Source: Lytechinus pictus (taxonomy: Eukaryota; Echinodermata; Echinoidea; Temnopleuroida; Toxopneustidae). From it: a stretch of 64,000 nt of DNA. A program made the translations under genes and the position numbers. The stretch is from the NCBI RefSeq assembly GCF_037042905.1, contig NC_087257.1, positions 29,958,001 through 30,022,000 of the forward strand, given 5' to 3'. Of the stretch, positions 57,228-64,000 are shown in pieces; position 1 is the first letter of the stretch; the number at the start of each line of letters is the position of its first letter. The notes beneath the pieces were generated by a model. The model made no database searches. It was given only the letters and a program-made list of their open reading frames with translations, and had not been told where the DNA came from.

Positions 57228-60200
57228 ATGCATTTAGCCTGCCAGTCAGTCAGTCGGGAGGTTAAGGAAGATAAATGCAGGAAACCAGCAAGCCAGCCAG
57301 CCTCGCAAGCCAACAAGCCAGCTTGCCAGTCAACCACCACCAAGCCAGTGTGCAAGGTTCGACTGGGAAAGCAAAAAAACAGAAAGGGAAGCGGGAACAA
57401 ATGCTTGAAGGAAGGAGGGTGGGAGAGGCATGGGGATGTCAAAGGGTGGAATGGAATTAATGGAATGTAGAGCAGGAATGGCAGGGGAGTCAAAAGGCGA
57501 GCAAAACAAAACTGGCAAAGGGGACAACTGCATAGAGGGAGGGGGTAGGCAGGCAAATTTGATATTAGACAGCACGGATGTAGTCGAGACCTCTACTTTC
57601 GAGTCATGAGGCCGGTAGAGAAAATCTCACGTAGGCATTGCACTAGTGACTCGTTCAGAGGCCAAGGTCAAGACTCGCAGAATGTGACCTTATTTCCCAC
57701 CTCGACTACTTCCCTGCTAGGAATGGAGTTGATATGGAATGGAATAGAAGGGACACGATTAGGGCAATGCAAAGGGGTCAACTGCATTGAGGGAGGGGGT
57801 AGGCAGGCAAACTTGATATTAGACAGCATGGATTTAGTCGAGATCTCTACTTTCGAGTCATGAGGCCGGTAGAGAAAATCTCACGTAGCCATTGCACTAG
57901 TGACTCGTTAAGAGGCCAAGGTCAAGACTCGCAGAATGTGACCTTATTTCCCACCTCGACTACTTCCCTGCTAGGAATGGAGTTGATATGGAATGGAATA
58001 GAAGGGACACGATTAGGGCAATGCAAAGGGGTCAACTGCATTGAGGGAGGGGGTAGGCAGGCAAACTTGATATTAGACAGCATGGATTTAGTCGAGATCT
58101 CTACTTTCGAGTCATGAGGCCGGTAGAGAAAATCTCACGTAGCCATTGCACTAGTGACTCGTTAAGAGGCCAAGGTCAAGACTCGCAGAATGGGACCTTA
58201 TTTCTCACCTCGACTACTTCCCTGCCAGGAATGGAAGTTGATATGGAATGGAATAGGACGGACAGGATTAGGGCAATGCAAAGGGGGCAACTACATAGAG
58301 GGAGGGGGTAGGCAGGCAAACTTGACATTAGACAGCATGGATGTAGCCGAGACCTCTACTTTCGAGTCATGAGACCGGTAGAGAAAATTTCACGTAGCCA
58401 TTGCACTAGTGACTTGTTTAGCCTGCCAGTCAGTCAGTCGGGAGGTTAAGGAAGATAAATGCAGGAAACCAGCAAGCCAGCCAGCCTCGCAAGCCAACAA
58501 GCCAGCTTGCCAGTCAACCACCACCAAGCCAGTGTGCAAGGTTTGACTGGGAAAGCAAAAAACAGAAAGGGAAGCGGGAACAAATGCTTGAAGGAAGGAG
58601 GGTGGGAGAGGCATGGGGATGTCATAGGGTGGAATGGAATTAATGGAATGTAGAGCAGGAATGGCAGGGGAGTCAAAAGGCGAGCAAAACAAAACTGGCA
58701 AAGGGGACAACTGCATAGAGGGAGGGGGTAGGCAGGCAAATTTGATATTAGACAGCACGGATGTAGTCGAGACCTCTACTTTCGAGTCATGAGGCCGGTA
58801 GAGAAAATCTCACGTAGGCATTGCACTAGTGACTCGTTCAGAGGCCAAGGTCAAGACTCGCAAAATGTGACCTTATTTCCCACCTCGACTACTTCCCTGC
58901 TAGGAATGGAGTTGATATGGAATGGAATAGAAGGGACACGATTAGGGCAATGCAAAGGGGTCAACTGCATTGAGGGAGGGGGTAGGCAGGCAAACTTGAT
59001 ATTAGACAGCATGGATTTAGTCGAGATCTCTACTTTCGAGTCATGAGGCCGGTAGAGAAAATCTCACGTAGCCATTGCACTAGTGACTCGTTAAGAGGCC
59101 AAGGTCAAGACTCGCAGAATGTGACCTTATTTCCCACCTCGACTACTTCCCTGCTAGGAATGGAGTTGATATGGAATGGAATAGGACGGACAGGATTAGG
59201 GCAATGCAAAGGGGGCAACTACATAGAGGGAGGGGGTAGGCAGGCAAACTTGACATTAGACAGCATGGATGTAGCCGAGACCTCTACTTTCGAGTCATGA
59301 GACCGGTAGAGAAAATTTCACGTAGCCATTGCACTAGTGACTTGTTTAGCCTGCCAGTCAGTCAGTCGGGAGGTTAAGGAAGATAAATGCAGGAAACCAG
59401 CAAGCCAGCCAGCCTCGCAAGCCAACAAGCCAGCTTGCCAGTCAACCACCACCAAGCCAGTGTGCAAGGTTTGACTGGGAAAGCAAAAAACAGAAAGGGA
59501 AGCGGGAACAAATGCTTGAAGGAAGGAGGGTGGGAGAGGCATGGGGATGTCATAGGGTGGAATGGAATTAATGGAATGTAGAGCAGGAATGGCAGGGGAG
59601 TCAAAAGGCGAGCAAAACAAAACTGGCAAAGGGGACAACTGCATAGAGGGAGGGGGTAGGCAGGCAAATTTGATATTAGACAGCACGGATGTAGTCGAGA
59701 CCTCTACTTTCGAGTCATGAGGCCGGTAGAGAAAATCTCACGTAGGCATTGCACTAGTGACTCGTTCAGAGGCCAAGGTCAAGACTCGCAAAATGTGACC
59801 TTATTTCCCACCTCGACTACTTCCCTGCTAGGAATGGAGTTGATATGGAATGGAATAGAAGGGACACGATTAGGGCAATGCAAAGGGGTCAACTGCATTG
59901 AGGGAGGGGGTAGGCAGGCAAACTTGATATTAGACAGCATGGATTTAGTCGAGATCTCTACTTTCGAGTCATGAGGCCGGTAGAGAAAATCTCACGTAGC
60001 CATTGCACTAGTGACTCGTTAAGAGGCCAAGGTCAAGACTCGCAGAATGTGACCTTATTTCCCACCTCGACTACTTCCCTGCTAGGAATGGAGTTGATAT
60101 GGAATGGAATAGAAGGGACACGATTAGGGCAATGCAAAGGGGTCAACTGCATTGAGGGAGGGGGTAGGCAGGCAAACTTGATATTAGACAGCATGGATTT

Positions 60201-61560
60201 AGTCGAGATCTCTACTTTCGAGTCATGAGGCCGGTAGAGAAAATCTCACGTAGCCATTGCACTAGTGACTCGTTAAGAGGCCAAGGTCAAGACTCGCAGA
60301 ATGGGACCTTATTTCTCACCTCGACTACTTCCCTGCCAGGAATGGAAGTTGATATGGAATGGAATAGGACGGACAGGATTAGGGCAATGCAAAGGGGGCA
60401 ACTACATAGAGGGAGGGGGTAGGCAGGCAAACTTAACATTAGACAGCATGGATGTAGCCGAGACCTCTACTTTCGAGTCATGAGACCGGTAGAGAAAATT
60501 TCACGTAGCCATTGCACTAGTGACTTGTTTAGCCTGCCAGTCAGTCAGTCGGGAGGTTAAGGAAGATAAATGCAGGAAACCAGACAGCCAGCCTCGCAAG
60601 CCAACAAGCCAGCTTGCCAGTCAACCACCACCAAGCCAGTGTGCAAGGTTTGACTGGGAAAGCAAAAAACAGAAAGGGAAGCGGGAACAAATGCTTGAAG
60701 GAAGGAGGGTGGGAGAGGCATGGGGATGTCATAGGGTGGAATGGAATTAATGGAATGTAGAGCAGGAAAGGCAGGGAAGTCAAAAGGCGGGCAAAACAAA
60801 ACAGGCAATGCAAAGGGGACAACTGCATAGAGGGAGGGGGTAGGCAGGAAAACTTGATATTAAACAGCATGAATGTAGTCGAGACCTCTACTTTCGAGTC
60901 ATGAGACCGGTAGAGAAAATCTCACGTAGCCATTGCACAAGTGACTCATTCAGAGGCCAAGGTCAAGACTGGCAGAATGTGACCTCAAGTCCTTCCTCGA
61001 CTACTTCCCTGTCAGGAATAGAAGTTGATATGGATTAGAATAGGAGGGGCAAGATTGGGGCAATAGACAGCATGGATTTGGTCGAGACCTCTACTTTCGT
61101 GTCATGAGGCCGGTAGAGAAAATCTCAAGTAGCCATTGCACAAGTGACTCGTTCAATGAACTTTGGCCAAGGTCAAGACTGGCAGAATGTGACCTTATTT
61201 CCCCACCTCGACTACTTCCCTGTCAGGAATGGAAGTTGATATGGAATGGAATAGGAGGGACAAGATTAGGGCAATGCAAAGGGGTCAACTGCATTGAGGG
61301 AGGGGGTAGGCAGGCAAACCTGACATTAGACAGCACGGATGTAGTCGGGACCTCTACTTTCGAGTCATGAGGCCGGTAGAGAAAGTCTCACGTAGGCATT
61401 GCACTAGTGACTCGTTCAGAAGCCAAGGTCAAGACTGGCAGAATGTGACCTTATTTCTCACCTCGACTACTTCCCTGTCAGGAACAGAAGTTGATATGGA
61501 ATGGAATAGGAGAAGGGGGGGGGGGGGCAAGGGTAGTAGTTGCGGAGATCAGGTGCCCTA
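57228..61560. repeat. 254-bp satellite with a 3-2-3 higher-order pattern
   Basis: The 254-bp monomer (ATGAGGCCGGTAGAGAAAAT to CTACTTTCGAGTC) starts at 57606, 57860, 58114, 58789, 59043, 59717, 59971 and 60225, with diverged copies at 60900, 61104 and 61367. Between groups lies a spacer of about 400 bp with GCCAGTCAGTCAGTCGGGAG and AGCCAGCTTGCCAGTC. The spacer landmark ATGCAGGAAACCAG recurs at 57275, 58459, 59387 and 60570, giving spacings of 1184, 928 and 1183. The difference is one monomer. Copies are nearly identical. Confidence 0.95.
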
Positions 61561-63290
61561 GTGATGAAATTATGATTGCATTAACTGAAGGGTTACCTGA
61601 AATGATGCGGTTAAACGAATAGATGGAGCGGGAGGGTCGCTGTGATGTTGGCATGGAATTGATATGAATGGGGGGAGAAACGCAGCCAGGTAGACGAGGA
61701 GGTAGACAGTTTAGGCAATTACATAGAAGAAGGGGGGGGGGGGACAATGAAAGAACAAGGCATTTAGTGGCCACGGGCGGTGTTGAGTACATGACACCAT
61801 CTTTTTAGCAAAAATAAATAAAATTATTATCATCATCATTTTCATTTATTAATACATTCTTATATACATCCTCATATGAATCTTTGCCAACAGCTCAGCC
61901 TGTAGGAGTCAATATACACATTTTAAAATTACAAAAAATTTACATGTACAGAGCAAATGTTAAAAAAGATAATTGCAATATAAAAAGCGTTAATATTTGA
62001 TTGTAACAAACCGTTAAACTTACAAAATATTTTTCACGACAGTAATTTCTATAGGAGATTTGAAATTATGGGAGACAATGACGCATAGAATGAGGACATT
62101 AAAAGACTTATACATAAAAAGAGAAAGGTAAAGGGAGGATTGATGGAAAGGAAAGTGAAATGAACAATTTAGCCGAAAAAAATATAAGTAATCATGATCA
62201 AAATTACATAGGCACATGAATATCCCATATAAGGCACACAATGTCATAAAAAAATTCTCTGGCTACATTTAACATAAAAATCGTTAAGAGAATTAAATAT
62301 TTTGACATGGCAATTGTTTCGATGATTACAAAGTTACATACAAGAATAAGATAAAAAGCAATATAAACAAAAGCCCCCGGAAAAAGGAATACGTATCATA
62401 AATAGTGGAATATGTTTGGAGAGAGAAAGATAAATTGAAACTTTATTTATCACAATCTTCATCAAAAAAATACAAATCAATAAATATGAATATTTCAATA
62501 AAATGCATTATAACACAAGGGGTAATAAATAACCAACGAAAAATTATAAAGAGGAGGGAAAGAAGATAATACATGAAAGAACCAACGGGGGACAATGATT
62601 ATATAGATTGATTCTCGAAGTACATGTCGAATACATAAAACGGCTCGTCTGTAGATAAACTACAGGCGACATCCGAACCACTATGCTACTTTAATCCTAG
62701 CTGGTAGAGATCGGGCTTTCAGGCGGCCAGGCCCCAGTCAGACCAGGTCTAGGTGCCACTCCTTTTCTGCAATTTAACCAATTTCCTTCTAATGTTTTTT
62801 TTTATTATTATATTGAATGTGTCAATGATATCATACACTTTAATTTCGGATATTACCGTGAGTGTGTTGTCCAGGATAACTTTCTCATTTCACCGATTCC
62901 TCAAAAAATTATTGCGCCTTGTTGAAAAGTTACTATACTAGTGATTATTGTCAATTTAATGTATTGCATTCGTAATTTTTATATGACCAAAGTCTTCTTT
63001 TATGCATGTATTGTTATTTCATGTCAACAGCACCCTGCTGATAAACAGCAAATCTGAGCTTGGGATCCTATATAATAATATTTTAATAAATAATGTAAAG
63101 TAAAAATCGCTACATGGCAGAAAAACAAGCTGGCAAAACGGAATCGAAGGCTTACAGGCGACAAGAGACCGTGTGCCATCATCGCAGAGAAATTTTATTT
63201 TACTTGGGCGCTGGTGCGATTCAACGGTCGCTCAGTCGGCTGGGGTCGGCGGGCTGGGAAGCTAAGGTTCCGCTAATCCGCCCCACCTGG
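61561..63290. other. AT-rich gap, nothing recognised
   Basis: A G12 run occurs at about 61730, a short ATT/ATC microsatellite at about 61820-61842, and a T-rich stretch at about 62790. No supported gene. Confidence 0.4.
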
Positions 63291-63540
63291 GGCCCATTTC
63301 ATAAAGGTACAGCGTCAGCGTCAAGTCCCAAAACAGCGTCAAATTTTCACTTGCAGCGTCAAATTTAATATTTGGCGCTGCAGCGCATTTCATAAAAAGT
63401 TGACGCTCCAGTAGGAGCGTCAACTTTTTACTGGAGCGTCAAGTATGGTTACTGGAGCGTCAAATAGGGTTAAATATTTGACGCTGGTCATAGGGGAGCG
63501 TCAAGTTGACACTGTAAAGGGTTTTTCATTGTTAAGAATG
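63290..63540. repeat. GCGTCAA-rich repeat with internal palindrome
   Basis: AGCGTCAA(A/G) occurs about ten times in 200 bp, and AAAAAGTTGACGCTCC pairs with GGAGCGTCAACTTTTT around 63390-63430. It begins GGGCCCATTTCATAAAGG. No target duplication is clear. Confidence 0.7.
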
Positions 63541-63627
63541 GCGTACGTTGTGCTCAGGCATGCCCAAAGGGCTTGAGTAAGAGAACGGATATTTAGAGCA
63601 ATGTCTGTGATAATTAATAATGGTTAC

Positions 63628-63974
63628 ACTTCGTAATCGACCTGCCCTGCCCAGTCGGCCGGGGAGGTGGCTGGTCACCCGCTCGAGAGCCCCGGCCGTC
63701 CTGGGAGGGCAAGTCCGGCACCCTGGTATCTAACTGCCCTGCCCGTCGGCCAAGGAGGTGGCTGGCCCCGCTGTCGGAAGCCCTGGCCATGCTCGGAGGG
63801 CATGACTGGCATCCTGGTCGCCACCTACGGGAGCTGGCCGGCCTGGACATCAATGCTGTCCAAGTAGAGTGCGCTCGGCAGTCTGACAGGCAGAGTCGAG
63901 CCCTCCTCCGCCAGCCCACCAGCCTGGCACCCCCTTCGATTCCCGCCAACCTGCACGGGCTCCTTGTCGAGTGA
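63628..63974 (+). other. GC-rich open frame at window end
   Basis: The plus-strand frame is open for about 115 codons (63630-63974) in strongly GC-rich DNA. Two imperfect copies of a 90-bp segment start CTGCCCTGCCC (about 63647 and 63740). The end reads LSEALAMLGGHDWHPG and RHLRELAGLDINAVQ, then stops at 63972-63974. Composition alone lowers the stop frequency, and antisense frames are also long. It may be the start of another element or gene outside the window. Confidence 0.3.
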
Positions 63975-64000
63975 GTCAGCCAGCCTCCTCCCCTTCCTTC

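Noticed and set aside
57053-57556. 167-codon Pro/Leu/Cys-rich frame on the minus strand
   Set aside because: It is the antisense of the 254-bp satellite and its spacer and appears again, shortened, in each unit.

Overview
This window looks like AT-rich nuclear DNA from a marine invertebrate deuterostome, most likely an echinoderm such as a sea urchin. The reasons are GT-AG introns, tRNA-headed SINEs with ATT tails, a Mag-like Ty3/Gypsy element, a Penelope element, PIF/Harbinger genes and very many G/C homopolymers. The clade is an inference, because no host gene was identified with certainty. I see no rRNA genes, CRISPR arrays, operons or other bacterial features.

Layout. 1-7540: dispersed repeats, a long-inverted-repeat Tc1-type element (457-1900), a reversed SINE, a G-rich minisatellite, two small Gln-rich exons on the minus strand (4467-4993), the 3' part of a Penelope-like element (5254-6120) and the last exon of a PIF/Harbinger transposase (6480-6801). 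7541-11110: a second Tc1-type copy with another TA-target element nested inside it (9356-11087). 13514-17813: the best gene, five exons on the minus strand encoding a 226-residue Myb/SANT-like protein of the kind that partners Harbinger transposases. Its introns carry a SINE and a poly-G-ended hAT-like element. 19671-21122: a 5'-truncated LINE.

22200-41135: a G-rich satellite of about 165-bp monomers, arranged between 28.9 and 31 kb as a trimeric higher-order repeat of about 505 bp. It is split by two insertions that neighbouring monomers let one place to the base: an unclassified 5,258-bp element (23364-28621, AATT duplication, eight copies of a TCACGAAGTGA dyad near its ends) and a Ty3/Gypsy LTR retrotransposon (35886-41038, minus strand). 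The retrotransposon has almost identical LTRs but damaged genes, and a TIR element sits near its 3' LTR.

42190-46512: an AT-rich tandem array, a 287-bp satellite bounded by inverted repeats, and an 8-bp-TSD hAT-like element (44200-46207) that interrupts an open reading frame. 48-53 kb: LINE 3' fragments, a TA-target TIR element and a SINE whose tail resembles the LINE tail. 54-61.5 kb: a satellite of about 450 bp with a MITE inside it, then a 254-bp satellite with a 3-2-3 higher-order pattern. The last 400 bp are GC-rich and may begin a gene or element that continues beyond the window.

Overall this is an accessory, transposon-dense region with several clear nesting orders. The genes recognised are mostly transposon-derived: Harbinger transposase and Myb partner, Penelope GIY-YIG nuclease, LINE reverse transcriptase and Gypsy gag-pol. 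The Myb-like gene is the only one that appears intact.
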